A stretch of DNA of 64,000 bases from DATBGE01 sp036558125 (GTDB lineage: Bacteria; Gemmatimonadota; Gemmatimonadetes; Gemmatimonadales; GWC2-71-9): the NCBI GenBank assembly GCA_036558125.1, contig DATBGE010000108.1:1-64000 (forward strand). Reading direction: 5' to 3'. The translations under genes and the position numbers were made by a program. Positions 15,587-25,180 of this stretch are shown in pieces (the first letter of the stretch is position 1; each line of letters begins with the position of its first letter). Below the pieces are notes generated by a model. The model was not told the DNA's origin and ran no database searches. It saw only the letters and a list, made by a program, of their open reading frames with translations.

Positions 15587-16473
15587 CGGCCGAAAATGTT
15601 GCTTAGGAAGCCCCCCTTCTTCCCGATCTCCTCCCGTGCCGCCGTGCAAAAGCGTTGGGAGAACTCGTCAACGCTCTTACTTCGCTTGGCGAGGTCGCGC
15701 TCGAGCCCCGACATCACGACCTGTTCGACGGCGGGAGAAAACTTGAGCCCCTTCACGGCCTGATTGAGGGGGAGCGGAGGCTGAGTCAGAAGCTGCTGAA
15801 ACAGCTCGCGTGGAGAGCGGCCGGTGTAGGGCAGGGTGCCGGTCAAGAGATAATAGGCGATGGTGGCGAGACTGTAGACGTCCGCCTGCTGGTTCACCAG
15901 CTCGCCAGAGAGCGCTTCCGGAGCCACATATTGCAGCGTGCCGACGAAGAAACCGGTGCGGGTCAGTCGTTCTTCGGGTTTCAGATCCTGGTCCCGCGCA
16001 ATGCCGAAGTCGAGCAGGATCGCTCGCTGCGTCGACGGGTTGTACATGATGTTCGCGGGCTTGAGATCGCGGTGAATGATACCCAGCGCGTGAGCGGCGC
16101 TGAGCGCGGCGCCGATCTGCTCCACGATCGTCGCGACCAGACCGGGAGCCAGACGCCCGGACCGGAGAGCAAACTTCTCGAGCGGCTCGCCGTCGATCCA
16201 TTCGAGCGCGAGATAGTACATCCCGTCCGTCTCGCCGAATTCGTAGGTTTTCACCACGTTCGGGTGCTGCACCCGGGTCCCGAACTCGGCTTCGCGAAGG
16301 AATCGTTTGACGGCGACGGGGTCTTGTCCCAGGCGGTTGCGCAGGACCTTGAGAGCCGCCAGCCCCCGCTCCGGGTGTTCGGCGCGGTAAACGGCGGCGG
16401 TACCGCCCTCGCCGACGTGTTGCAGGAGGCGGTACCCCGCTACGGTTCGGCCGACGAGGTTCTCTTGGCTCAT
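15583..16473 (-). CDS. Soluble Ser/Thr protein kinase
   Basis: A 296-aa Hanks-type kinase with no membrane segment or sensor domain. Motifs in order are VGEGGTAAVYRAEH (glycine loop), LAALKVL (ATP Lys), catalytic HRDLKPANIMY, DFGIARDQD, and YVAPEALSGE. The fold ends near residue 275 and a short tail FLSNIFGR follows. ATG 16473 (MSQENLVGRTVAGYRLL) is the natural start; the open frame continues upstream to 16812 but would run through the divergent GWxTD gene. The stop overlaps the pyrE ATG by 4 nt (ATGA), so the pair is translationally coupled. Substrates are unknown. Confidence 0.92.
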   Translation of the reverse strand: MSQENLVGRTVAGYRLLQHVGEGGTAAVYRAEHPERGLAALKVLRNRLGQDPVAVKRFLREAEFGTRVQHPNVVKTYEFGETDGMYYLALEWIDGEPLEKFALRSGRLAPGLVATIVEQIGAALSAAHALGIIHRDLKPANIMYNPSTQRAILLDFGIARDQDLKPEERLTRTGFFVGTLQYVAPEALSGELVNQQADVYSLATIAYYLLTGTLPYTGRSPRELFQQLLTQPPLPLNQAVKGLKFSPAVEQVVMSGLERDLAKRSKSVDEFSQRFCTAAREEIGKKGGFLSNIFGR

Positions 16474-16561
16474 GAGTTCGCGAGCAAAATTACCCCGGCG
16501 CCGGAACCCGAGCAAGCATCCTGCTTGACGCTCTTGACGACGAACAGGTAAGCTAGGTCCA

Positions 16562-17905
16562 ATGAAAGTCTCTCTCGGCCCGCCACTTGCCCTCGTCCTC
16601 CTCTCGCTCGGGTGCGGAAGCTGGCAACGGGAAGGCAGCACGACCCCTCCGGACCGCGGCGAAAATCTCACCCAGATTCTGGACGTCCAGGCGGCCTTCA
16701 AGCGAATCGGCCGCCTTGCTGCCGGTAGCCCACTGCCGTTCGTGGCGTCGGTCTCCTTTCTGGGCGGCGTCGGAGACACGACCGTCGCCATTATCGGCAT
16801 CTCCCTCTCCAACCGCTCGTTCGGATTTCAGAAGGAGGGCAACGACTTCGTGGCGCACTACCGAGTGGACCTGACCGCTCAGGCGCAGGGTCGGCCTCCG
16901 GTCACCCTCGGGAAGGATCAGACGGTTCGGGTGCCGAGTTTTGAGGAAACTCAGCGAGTCGACGAGAGCATCCTCTTCCAGGACGCGCTGGAGCTTCCTG
17001 CCGGCCCCCATCATTTCGTCGTCTCCATTCGAGATAACGACACCCAGAATTCGACCCGCGCCGAAGGCGACTTCGTGGTGCCCTCGTTTCCTCCCGGCAG
17101 CGTCTCGGCGCCGATCCTGACCTACCGTGCCAAGGGACGGCTTTCCCGCAGCGATCCCATCGGCATCCTGGTCAATCCGCGAGGCGCCCTCAGCTACGGT
17201 GGCGATACGGCGCTGGCCTACATTGAGGCGTACAGCCGGACCGGTCCCGATACCATTCCGTTCATCCTCGTGGATTCGGACGACAGCGTCATCGCCCAGG
17301 AAAAATTTCCCATCGTGGGGGGCCGCCCGGTCGAGTCCTTCGTCTATCGCTTCTCGCCGGAAACAGCCCCGCTAGGCGAGCTGAAGCTCATAGTGGGGAA
17401 GGGGGCCGATGAGAAACGGAGCAGTGCGCTGGTCGCCTTTTCCGGGGCATGGGTCACCAGCAATTACGAGGACATGGTCGGCCTGCTGCGCTACTTCCCC
17501 CGTTCCGATCTCCTCGACTCGCTGCGCGACGCTACCCCCGCGAACCGGTCCGAACGCTGGCGAGCCTTCTACCACGGCACCGATCCCAACCCGTCGACGC
17601 CGACTAACGAAATGCTGGACCAGTACTTCGCCCGGGTCGCGTTGGCCAACCAGCAGTTCACCGACGAGGGGGTCGCCGGGTGGCGCACGGATCGCGGAGA
17701 GGTCCTGATCCGGATCGGAGAACCGGATGAAGTCTTCGACGCGAGCCCTCAGAGCGAGGGTCGGATCATCCGCTGGAGCTATACCCAATACCAGCTCACT
17801 CTGTTCTTCAGTGACGACACCGGATTCGGCCGCTTCAAGCTGTCTCAGGCCTCCCGCGCCGACTTCGAACGCATTGCTGCCAGGTTGAGCCGCGAGGCGG
17901 GCTGA
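16562..17905 (+). CDS. GWxTD domain lipoprotein
   Basis: A 447-aa exported protein with a lipoprotein signal (MKVSLGPPLALVLLSLGCGS, lipobox LSLGC). The middle is beta-rich. The C-terminal third contains the defining GWRTDRGEVLIRIGEPDEV (about 377-395), followed by RIIRWSYTQYQLTLFFSDD. GWxTD-domain proteins occur mainly in Acidobacteriota, Gemmatimonadota and relatives; their function is not established. It is divergent from the soluble kinase (88-nt spacer) and ends 21 nt before polA, so the two may be co-transcribed. Confidence 0.9.
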   Translation: MKVSLGPPLALVLLSLGCGSWQREGSTTPPDRGENLTQILDVQAAFKRIGRLAAGSPLPFVASVSFLGGVGDTTVAIIGISLSNRSFGFQKEGNDFVAHYRVDLTAQAQGRPPVTLGKDQTVRVPSFEETQRVDESILFQDALELPAGPHHFVVSIRDNDTQNSTRAEGDFVVPSFPPGSVSAPILTYRAKGRLSRSDPIGILVNPRGALSYGGDTALAYIEAYSRTGPDTIPFILVDSDDSVIAQEKFPIVGGRPVESFVYRFSPETAPLGELKLIVGKGADEKRSSALVAFSGAWVTSNYEDMVGLLRYFPRSDLLDSLRDATPANRSERWRAFYHGTDPNPSTPTNEMLDQYFARVALANQQFTDEGVAGWRTDRGEVLIRIGEPDEVFDASPQSEGRIIRWSYTQYQLTLFFSDDTGFGRFKLSQASRADFERIAARLSREAG

Positions 17906-17926
17906 GGCGATTAAGTTTCCGCCTCC

Positions 17927-20710
17927 ATGCGGCACGACCCACCCCAGTTTTACCTGATCGACGGCTACGCCCTCATCTACCGAGCGTTCTACGCCCTCAT
18001 CGCGCGCCCGCTGCGCACCACGAAGGGCGAGAATACCTCGGCAGCCCTGGGTGTCGTCAATTTCCTGCTGAAACTTCGGGAGAAGTACCAGCCGGACTAT
18101 CTGGTGTGGATTCACGACGCAGGGGATTCCTTCCGCAGCGCGCTGTACCCCCAATACAAGTCCACCCGGGAAAAGCTCGATACCGAGCTTCAGGCGGACT
18201 TCGACCGCTCGGTAGAGCGGATCAAGCAGCTGCTCGCCGCCTTCCGCATTCCTCTCGTGGCGCTCAATGGGTATGAAGCGGACGATGTGATCGGGTCGCT
18301 CGCTGTAAAGGGCGTCGAGCGGGGGTGGCAGGTGGTCATCGTTTCGGGCGACAAGGATTTTTATCAGCTCATCGGCCCCGGCGTCGCGTTGCTGAATCCC
18401 GGACGCGGGGGCAGCGCCGGAGTCGAGGAGCACTGGGTGGACGAGTCGAACGCAACCGAACGGCTCGGCGTGGGGCCGGCGCAGGTGACGGACTATCTGG
18501 CGCTGGTGGGAGATTCGTCCGACAACGTGCCGGGCGTGAAGGGGATCGGTGGGAAAGGCGCCGTCGAGCTGCTCCAGCAGTTCGGCGATCTCGAAAGTCT
18601 GCTCAGCCGCGCCGAAGAGGTGAAGAACAAGAGGGCGCGCGAGGCCCTGATCGCGTACGCCGACGAGGCTCGCCTTTCCAAGGAACTGGTCACCATCAAG
18701 CGCGATGTGCCGGTGACCCTCGATCCGCCTGCGTTCGAAGAGTGCGATCCCGATGTTCCGGCTCTGCTCAAGATCTTCAGCGAGCTCGAGTTCTACTCCC
18801 TGGTACGGAAGTACGAGGTTACGGCACCCCCTCCGGGTGCGGCCGGCGGGCCCGCCACGGAGGCGCTGGCGGCTCAGGCAGCACCAGCGCGTGTTGTTGC
18901 CGATCCGTCGGAGTTGCCGGAGGTAGTCGCCCGGCTTCGCGCGGCGCCGCTGATGGCGTTGAGCGCCAGGACCACTGGTGGCGATCCCCGCGATTCCGCG
19001 CTGATCGGTCTGTCACTCGCCACCGGCCCTTCCGAGCACTGGTACCTCTCTTTCGGACATCGCCCGGAAGATGGTGAGCTGGCGGCACCAGCCGCGGTTC
19101 CCAACCTTCCCGCACTCGACAGTCCGGCCCTGGCATCAATCGCTGCGGTACTGGCCGATCCGGCGGTGCCCAAGGCGGGGCACAACATCAAGTACGACTG
19201 GCAGGTCCTTCGGCGAGCGGGGGTAGAGCTCGCCGGAGTCACCTTCGATTCGATGCTGGCGAGCTTTGTGCTGGACCCCGGTCGGCGGACTCACTCGATC
19301 GACAATCTCTCCCTCGAGCACTTGAGCCGGCAGCTGCCCCAGCTCGAGCCGCCGGCCAGGGGCAAGCCATCCAGGCCCATCGCTGAACTTTCTCCGGCGG
19401 TCATGGCGGATATCTCCTGTGCGCAATGTCTGGCGGTGCTCGGGCTCCACGGGTGGTTCACCCCCCAGCTCGATCAGCTCAAGCTCACCAGGCTGCTCAC
19501 TGAAATCGAATTGCCGCTGGTGCCCGTACTGGCCGACATGGAATGGACCGGCATTGCTATCGACCGGGAGCTGTTCCGCCGGATGAGCTCGGAACTGACC
19601 CAGGAACTCTCGGCTCTGGAGCGGAACATCGCTGAGCTGGCTGCGTCGGACCTGAACCTCAACTCGCCGAAGCAGCTGGCGGTGCTGCTCTTCGACAAGC
19701 TTCAGCTCCCGATTCTGAAGAAAACCAAGACCGGACCTTCGACCGACGCCGACGTGCTGGAACAGCTCGCCGGGCTGGGCCACGAGGTTCCGCGTTTGAT
19801 CCTGGAGTACCGGGAGCTGCAGAAGCTCAAGTCCACCTATGTGGATGTGCTGCCGGAACGGATCAATCGCACCACCGGCCGGATCCACACCAGCTTCAAC
19901 CAGACCGGGGCCGCGACCGGCCGGCTCAGCTCGTCCGATCCGAACCTGCAGAACATTCCGGTCCGCACAGCGCGGGGTGAGGTGATTCGTCGGGGCTTTG
20001 TACCGGGCCCCGGGCGCAAGCTGGTCGTTGCGGATTATTCCCAGATCGAGTTGCGGCTACTGGCCGATCTTTCGGAAGACCCGGTCCTCATTCAGGCGTT
20101 CCAGGACGGCGGCGATATCCACCGGCAAACGGCGTCGCTCCTCTTCGGGGTACCGGTGGAGCAGGTTACTTCTGAAATGCGGGCTCGGGCCAAGACCATC
20201 AACTTCGGCACCATTTACGGGCAGGGCGCTTTCGCCTTGAGCCGAATGCTGGGGATTGAGCTCGAGGAAGCGAAGCGATTCATCGCCCAGTACTTCGAGC
20301 GCTTCGCCGGCGTACGGGCCTATCTCGATCGCCAGGTGCGGATCGCCCGAGATACCGGCTACGTCGAGACCAAGTTCGGCCGGCGGCGCTACATCACCGA
20401 AATTCACGATAAGAACTTCAATCTCCGCGCCTTCGCCGAACGCACGGCGCAGAACACACCCTTACAGGGCTCTGCAGCAGATCTCATCAAGATCGCGATG
20501 GTGCGGATTCACCAGGCCCTGAAGGACGAGCATCCCGAGGCGAAACTGCTGCTGCAGGTGCACGACGAGCTGGTTGCGGAGGCGCCGATTGTCGAGGCGG
20601 AAGCGGTGAGAGATCTCATGCGGCGCCACATGGCGGGCGCCGCCCAGTTGAAAGTGCCGCTGGTTGTGGACGTAGGGATCGGGGACAACTGGCTGGACGC
20701 GAAGAAGTAG
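17927..20710 (+). CDS. polA: DNA polymerase I, proofreading site apparently lost
   Basis: Pol I fills gaps and removes RNA primers. The 927-aa protein has the 5'-3' exonuclease domain (1-290; YLIDGYALIYRAFYAL, GYEADDVIGSLA, LVGDSSDNVPGVKGIGGKGA), a 3'-5' exonuclease fold (about 310-520) and an intact polymerase domain with motif A VVADYSQIELRLLADLS, motif B RAKTINFGTIYGQGA and motif C LLQVHDELVAEAP. In the 3'-5' domain, exo motif I reads MALSARTTG instead of the usual D-x-E, and the exo III segment reads ISCAQCLAVLGL where YxxxD is expected. Only the exo II Asp (GHNIKYDWQVL) remains. Proofreading is therefore probably absent, as in Taq polymerase. It is convergent with the MMPL gene, 7 nt apart. 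Confidence 0.96.
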   Translation: MRHDPPQFYLIDGYALIYRAFYALIARPLRTTKGENTSAALGVVNFLLKLREKYQPDYLVWIHDAGDSFRSALYPQYKSTREKLDTELQADFDRSVERIKQLLAAFRIPLVALNGYEADDVIGSLAVKGVERGWQVVIVSGDKDFYQLIGPGVALLNPGRGGSAGVEEHWVDESNATERLGVGPAQVTDYLALVGDSSDNVPGVKGIGGKGAVELLQQFGDLESLLSRAEEVKNKRAREALIAYADEARLSKELVTIKRDVPVTLDPPAFEECDPDVPALLKIFSELEFYSLVRKYEVTAPPPGAAGGPATEALAAQAAPARVVADPSELPEVVARLRAAPLMALSARTTGGDPRDSALIGLSLATGPSEHWYLSFGHRPEDGELAAPAAVPNLPALDSPALASIAAVLADPAVPKAGHNIKYDWQVLRRAGVELAGVTFDSMLASFVLDPGRRTHSIDNLSLEHLSRQLPQLEPPARGKPSRPIAELSPAVMADISCAQCLAVLGLHGWFTPQLDQLKLTRLLTEIELPLVPVLADMEWTGIAIDRELFRRMSSELTQELSALERNIAELAASDLNLNSPKQLAVLLFDKLQLPILKKTKTGPSTDADVLEQLAGLGHEVPRLILEYRELQKLKSTYVDVLPERINRTTGRIHTSFNQTGAATGRLSSSDPNLQNIPVRTARGEVIRRGFVPGPGRKLVVADYSQIELRLLADLSEDPVLIQAFQDGGDIHRQTASLLFGVPVEQVTSEMRARAKTINFGTIYGQGAFALSRMLGIELEEAKRFIAQYFERFAGVRAYLDRQVRIARDTGYVETKFGRRRYITEIHDKNFNLRAFAERTAQNTPLQGSAADLIKIAMVRIHQALKDEHPEAKLLLQVHDELVAEAPIVEAEAVRDLMRRHMAGAAQLKVPLVVDVGIGDNWLDAKK

Positions 20711-20717
20711 TCTCGCC

Positions 20718-23012
20718 CTACACCACGGATCGCCTTCCGGTCTCTCTTCTTCCTTCTCTCTCCCGTTTTTTCTGCCCTCCGGGCCACCAGTTCCACTCTC
20801 CCGCCAGGTGCATGATCGCCGGGACCAGCACCATCCGGATGATCGTCGCGTCGAGCAGTACGGCCACGGCCAGGCCAAAGCCAAGGAACTGCATCGCCAG
20901 TACCCGGGCAAAGGCGAACACACCGAAGACCAGGATCATGATCAAGGCCGCCGAGGTGATCGTGGACGCCGTGGCGGAGAGTCCCTCTTCGGTAGCCTGA
21001 TCGTTCTTCCCGCTGCGGTCAAAAGCCTCCTTGACCCGGGCAAGCAGAAAGACTTCGTAGTCCATGCTGAGTCCGAACACCACGGCGAACACGAGCACTG
21101 GAATGACGACAAAGATGGCTGACGTAGGGCCGTCGAGTCCGAACATCCTGCCCCCAACCCCGTTCTGGAACACCAGGGTAATGAGCCCGAACGTGGCGCT
21201 TACCGAGAGGGTGTTCATGATCACGGCTTTGATCGGAACCAGGACCGACTTGAAGGCAATGGCGAGCATGACACCGGTGCAGGCGAGAATCAGGAACACC
21301 AGCAGGGGAAACTGGGCCAGCATCAGGTCCTGCAGGTCCAGGTTCGAGGCGGTGTAACCGCCCACCAGGATTTTGGCGCCTTTGAGCTGTCTGGGCGGCG
21401 ACTGCGCGAGGGCACGGGCTCGTCGCGAAACATCCATCCCCGAAGGAAGCGATGTGGTGTCGCTCAAGATTGCGTCGAGGAGCGCGACCTTGCCGTCGGT
21501 GCTCAAGTAGGCATCCAGGAGACCCGGATACTTCTCCCGCGCCGCCGCCAGGTCGCTGTAGAGCAGGGAGTACTGCAGGATGGACGTTCCGGGCTCCAGG
21601 TCCACGATGCTGCGCACCTGACGGACTCGCGGATCCGCCCGCAACGAATCGGACAAGGCCTTGAGTCCCCGCAGGCTCGTGGCATTCACCGCCGTCTGGC
21701 CCGCGGGTGCTTCAACCACAATCCGGACAGGCAGGATCATGTTGGAGACGCCCATCGCTTCGAGCGCCTTGACCCCCTGCCCCGCTTCGGTTTGATCGGG
21801 CCACCAGTTGCGTGCCGGCAATCCGATTCGGATCCAGAATACCGGCGCCGTAAGCAGCGCAATGATTGTCCCGCCGATCACCAGAGCGCGTCGCGGGTGT
21901 CGGCTCAGTTGTCGAGCCCAGCGCTCCCAGGCGGTCGGAGCGTGATACCAGGTGAGTCGTCGCGCGAGCCAGCGGGGCCGGTCGATCTGCCGGCCCAGCA
22001 CCGCGAGGAGCGCCGGCAGAAGAGTGGTCGAGAGGGCCACCGCTACTGCCACGACGACCAGGCCGCCCAGGCCTACGCTCTGCGTCTCCACCAGCGGCGT
22101 GAGAAGTAGCGCGGCGAAGCCGACGACGACCGTAAGCCCCGAAGTGAGCACCGCGACGCCAGCCGTGCTGAGCGCCCGCAGCGCTGCTTCTCGCCGCCGC
22201 AAACCCCGGTTCAGCTCCTCCCGAAACCGGGTGACGATGAGCAGCGAATAGTCGATCCCCACGCCCAACCCGAGCATCGTGGTCATGTTGAGCACGAAGA
22301 CCGACATGGGGGTGAAATTCGCGAGAATCGAAATGATCGCGAGGGTGATCCAGATCGCGAGAAATCCCACGATCAGGGGCAGGACCGCCGCCACTAGCGC
22401 GCCGAACGCCAGCAGCAGAATCCCCGCAGTCAGCGGGAGCAGGCGGATTTCGCCTCGTCGGCTGTCGCTGGCGGCAATGCTTCGAATATCGAGATCCAGT
22501 GGGGAACGTCCGGTAACCCGTACTCGATAGGTGTTTGGGTCGAGTCTCAGATCGGCCAGGGTTTCTGAAACCGTCTTGCGAACCGGCGGCACCATTCGTG
22601 CGACGCTGTCCCCCTTGGCCGGGACCAGTCCCAGCAAGAGGACCGTGGCCTTCCCGTCTTTGCTCACGAAGGTCGAGTCGCCGGTGGAGCGGAATGAAAC
22701 CACGCCGGTCACGAAACGCCGCCGCTCGAACCGGACGATGAGCGAATCGAGCAGCTCGCGTGGCAGGCCGCTGTCGAACGGCTCAGGAGCTTCGAGCGTT
22801 ACCGCGAAGAAATCGTTGAGCGGCTTATTGAACCGGGTGCGCAGCACCTCGTCCACCCGTGATGCCTCGGTCGGCGCGCGGCTGCCGCCCCGCGTGTTGA
22901 GGACTTCTACGACATGGGGGGCGCGGGCCGCGGCCAGATATCCGATCAGCGCCCAGGCGATAATCACCGCCCAGCGCCAGCGGATCAGGTTTCTCGCGAA
23001 GAACTTGGTCAC
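20718..23012 (-). CDS. MMPL-family RND transporter
   Basis: A 764-aa inner-membrane exporter of the RND superfamily. It has an N-terminal membrane segment (WRWAVIIAWALIGYLAAARA), an exported loop, a bundle of five or so helices including LGVGIDYSLLIVTRFREEL near 235, a second loop domain, and a second bundle with VFGLSMDYEVFLLARVKEAF near 630. The paired GxxxDY motifs are the proton-relay signature of MMPL proteins. Its substrate (often lipids or hydrophobic compounds) cannot be told. It appears monocistronic: convergent with polA, and divergent from the matrixin gene across a hairpin repeat. Confidence 0.92.
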   Translation of the reverse strand: MTKFFARNLIRWRWAVIIAWALIGYLAAARAPHVVEVLNTRGGSRAPTEASRVDEVLRTRFNKPLNDFFAVTLEAPEPFDSGLPRELLDSLIVRFERRRFVTGVVSFRSTGDSTFVSKDGKATVLLLGLVPAKGDSVARMVPPVRKTVSETLADLRLDPNTYRVRVTGRSPLDLDIRSIAASDSRRGEIRLLPLTAGILLLAFGALVAAVLPLIVGFLAIWITLAIISILANFTPMSVFVLNMTTMLGLGVGIDYSLLIVTRFREELNRGLRRREAALRALSTAGVAVLTSGLTVVVGFAALLLTPLVETQSVGLGGLVVVAVAVALSTTLLPALLAVLGRQIDRPRWLARRLTWYHAPTAWERWARQLSRHPRRALVIGGTIIALLTAPVFWIRIGLPARNWWPDQTEAGQGVKALEAMGVSNMILPVRIVVEAPAGQTAVNATSLRGLKALSDSLRADPRVRQVRSIVDLEPGTSILQYSLLYSDLAAAREKYPGLLDAYLSTDGKVALLDAILSDTTSLPSGMDVSRRARALAQSPPRQLKGAKILVGGYTASNLDLQDLMLAQFPLLVFLILACTGVMLAIAFKSVLVPIKAVIMNTLSVSATFGLITLVFQNGVGGRMFGLDGPTSAIFVVIPVLVFAVVFGLSMDYEVFLLARVKEAFDRSGKNDQATEEGLSATASTITSAALIMILVFGVFAFARVLAMQFLGFGLAVAVLLDATIIRMVLVPAIMHLAGEWNWWPGGQKKREREGRRETGRRSVV

Positions 23013-23068
23013 GAAGGTGGGATCTCCACGGCGAAAATCTTAGGCGCCGCTGAAGGGCCACGCTAGCC

Positions 23069-23092
23069 GTAGCGGGCGGGACCCGCTCCTAC
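23069..23092. repeat. Short imperfect inverted repeat
   Basis: GTAGCGGG (23069-23076) faces CCCGCTCCTAC (23082-23092), a palindrome with a 2-nt bulge. It is in the 96-nt divergent spacer between the MMPL and matrixin genes and ends in CTAC like the hairpin before mnmG. It may belong to the same dispersed family. Confidence 0.45.
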
Positions 23093-23108
23093 AATATTTC
23101 CTGCACTC

Positions 23109-23930
23109 ATGCCCCGCATCGTGCTGGTCATGCTGGTCCTTGCGCTGGTCGCCCTGGTGATTGTCGACAAGGCGGGAGATCTGTTGCGCGCCGCTCCCCC
23201 GCAATCCGCGACTGTCCAAACTGGGACCAGGCTCGCCGCCGCTCCCCTCGCCACGGCCCGTCCTCCCGTCACTGCTACCGCCGAGGCCCCTCCTGCCTCG
23301 CCTCTCGACCGCCTGGCGCGGCTCGCAGTGCGGCAGAGAATCCGGGGCGAGGCCGGCGCGGTCTACCTCGATTCGTTGCTGGCCACGACCGACTCGGTAG
23401 TTCGCCGCTGGGGCAATGGCAGCGGCGGGGTGATGCTCGGTGTCGCCATCGTGCCTGGAGGCCCTCCCGGTTACCAACCCGCCATGGCGGGATATGTCCG
23501 GGAAGCGCTGGATGCCTGGGACCTGCGCCGCCTCGGGCTCCGGTGGACCGAAGTGCAGGACACCACAGGCGCCGCGATCTCGGTGCGGTGGATCGATCGC
23601 TTCCAGATTGATCGTGCCGGGCAGACCGACCTCACCTGGGACCGCAGTGGGCGGATTCACCGGGCAGCAATCGTTCTCGCCATCCACGATACCGCGGGGA
23701 ACGAGCTGCCTCCCGTTGCTCTGCGTGCGGTCGCTCTGCACGAAGTGGGACACGCCCTCGGCCTGCCCCACTCGGCGGAAGCGACCGACATCATGCATCC
23801 CGGAGCGATGGCGCCCCGCGCTTCCGAGCGCGACAACCGGACCCTCGAGCTGCTCTACGAGCTGCCTCCCGGTTCCGTGCGCGATTCGGAGCAGGTCGCG
23901 ACGAAGGACTCGGTCACTCCATCGCCATGA
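23109..23930 (+). CDS. Matrixin-type zinc metalloprotease
   Basis: A 273-aa exported or membrane-anchored protease. The N-terminus is a hydrophobic signal/anchor (IVLVMLVLALVALVIVDKAG), followed by an Ala/Pro-rich linker. The catalytic zinc motif HEVGHALGLPH (HExxHxxGxxH, about residues 216-226) is followed by the Met-turn IMHPGAM. This is the metzincin/M10A pattern. The upstream segment with MAGYVREALDAWDLRRLGLRW fits the matrixin fold. No cysteine-switch propeptide was seen. Its stop overlaps the next start (ATGA), coupling it to a serine hydrolase. Confidence 0.88.
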   Translation: MPRIVLVMLVLALVALVIVDKAGDLLRAAPPQSATVQTGTRLAAAPLATARPPVTATAEAPPASPLDRLARLAVRQRIRGEAGAVYLDSLLATTDSVVRRWGNGSGGVMLGVAIVPGGPPGYQPAMAGYVREALDAWDLRRLGLRWTEVQDTTGAAISVRWIDRFQIDRAGQTDLTWDRSGRIHRAAIVLAIHDTAGNELPPVALRAVALHEVGHALGLPHSAEATDIMHPGAMAPRASERDNRTLELLYELPPGSVRDSEQVATKDSVTPSP

Positions 23931-25126
23931 AGCGACACTGGCGTGGCGTCATCTCAATAGGACTTCTCTCGCTCAGTCTCCTCGCTTTCCTCCCTCGACC
24001 CTCGGCTCACAATGCAGCACCAGCCGGGCAATTCGCTCCGCTGGATGAGATCGTTGAAGCTGGCATCAAACGAGGTATCTATCCTGGCGCGGTTGTCGTC
24101 GTGGGACGGCGGGGATCGGTGCTGTACAGCCGAGGATACGGCCACCTCACGTGGGACTCCAAATCTCCGGTTCCTTCGCCCGACTCGACAATCTGGGATC
24201 TCGCCTCGCTTACCAAGGTCACGGCCACGACACCATCGGTGATGCGGCTGGTGGAGCAGGGGAAGGTCGACCTGGACCGGCCGGTCTCCTCATACCTGCC
24301 TCGCTTCACCGGAGGCAGAAAGGCCGAGGTGACCGTCCGGATGCTGCTCGATCACACCAGCGGGCTGCGGAGTTATGTCCAGTTCTTTCGTCTGGCGCCC
24401 TCTCGGGACAGTGCCGTCGCGCTGCTCTACGCCGAGCCGCTCCGTCGTCCGCCCGGGAAGAGCGCCGAGTACAGTGATCTCAACTTTCTGCTGTTGGGGC
24501 TGCTGGTGGATCGGGTTGCGGGAGAGCCGCTCGATCGGTTCGCCGCTCGAGAAGTCTTTGCTCCGGCGGGGATGTCGCGGACGATGTTCACCCCTCCCCG
24601 CTCGCTCTACGAATCCGTGGTCCCGACCGGGGTCTGGCATGGCCATCCCTCGCGCGGGGTCGTCAACGACCAGAACGCAGTTCGGTTCGGCGAGGTCGCC
24701 GGACACGCAGGCGCGTTCTCGACCGGGTCAGACCTGGCCCGCTATGCCAGGCTCTGGCTTTCCGAAGGCACAGTGGGCGATCGCAAGGTCTTCGAAGTGG
24801 CGACGATTCGACGCTTTCTCCAGCCAGGCCCCTCGAGTGGAAACCGGCTCCTCGGATGGGAACGACGGGACCCCCCAGGAAAGGATCCAGTCGCGGCAGG
24901 GACACTCTTGACCGATTCCACCTACGGCCACACCGGATGGACCGGGACCGAATTGTGGCTGGATCCGGTACGGGACGTGTTTCTGATCTTTCTCACCAAT
25001 CGGGCCTACGATCCGCGGGTAGGTCGCTCGATCTCCGAGCTGCGCACCGTTCGCGCCAGGCTTGCCGACGCCACGGTGCGGGCAGTCCCCGGCGCCTGTT
25101 CCGATCGAATTCAGCCCTCCTGCTGA
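23927..25126 (+). CDS. Beta-lactamase-fold serine hydrolase (class C type)
   Basis: A 399-aa exported member of the serine beta-lactamase/PBP-like family. The signal peptide is about residues 1-28. Ser94-x-x-Lys97 (SLTK) provides the nucleophile. Tyr182 in YSDLN matches the YxN motif, and GHTGWTG near 345 replaces the KTG box (HxG). Family members include esterases, peptidases and beta-lactamases, so the substrate is open. The gene overlaps the upstream matrixin gene by 4 nt. This suggests joint expression of two exported hydrolases. Nothing specific points to antibiotic resistance. Confidence 0.9.
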   Translation: MKRHWRGVISIGLLSLSLLAFLPRPSAHNAAPAGQFAPLDEIVEAGIKRGIYPGAVVVVGRRGSVLYSRGYGHLTWDSKSPVPSPDSTIWDLASLTKVTATTPSVMRLVEQGKVDLDRPVSSYLPRFTGGRKAEVTVRMLLDHTSGLRSYVQFFRLAPSRDSAVALLYAEPLRRPPGKSAEYSDLNFLLLGLLVDRVAGEPLDRFAAREVFAPAGMSRTMFTPPRSLYESVVPTGVWHGHPSRGVVNDQNAVRFGEVAGHAGAFSTGSDLARYARLWLSEGTVGDRKVFEVATIRRFLQPGPSSGNRLLGWERRDPPGKDPVAAGTLLTDSTYGHTGWTGTELWLDPVRDVFLIFLTNRAYDPRVGRSISELRTVRARLADATVRAVPGACSDRIQPSC

Positions 25127-25180
25127 CCGGTTGACGCTCTCCCGCCAGGACCGGTAGCTTCCTCCACAGGAGGAACGCAG

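Noticed and set aside
23927..25126. True beta-lactamase resistance gene
   Set aside because: The HxG box replaces KTG and no regulator or resistance context is present. Family members are often esterases or peptidases, so I kept the neutral call.
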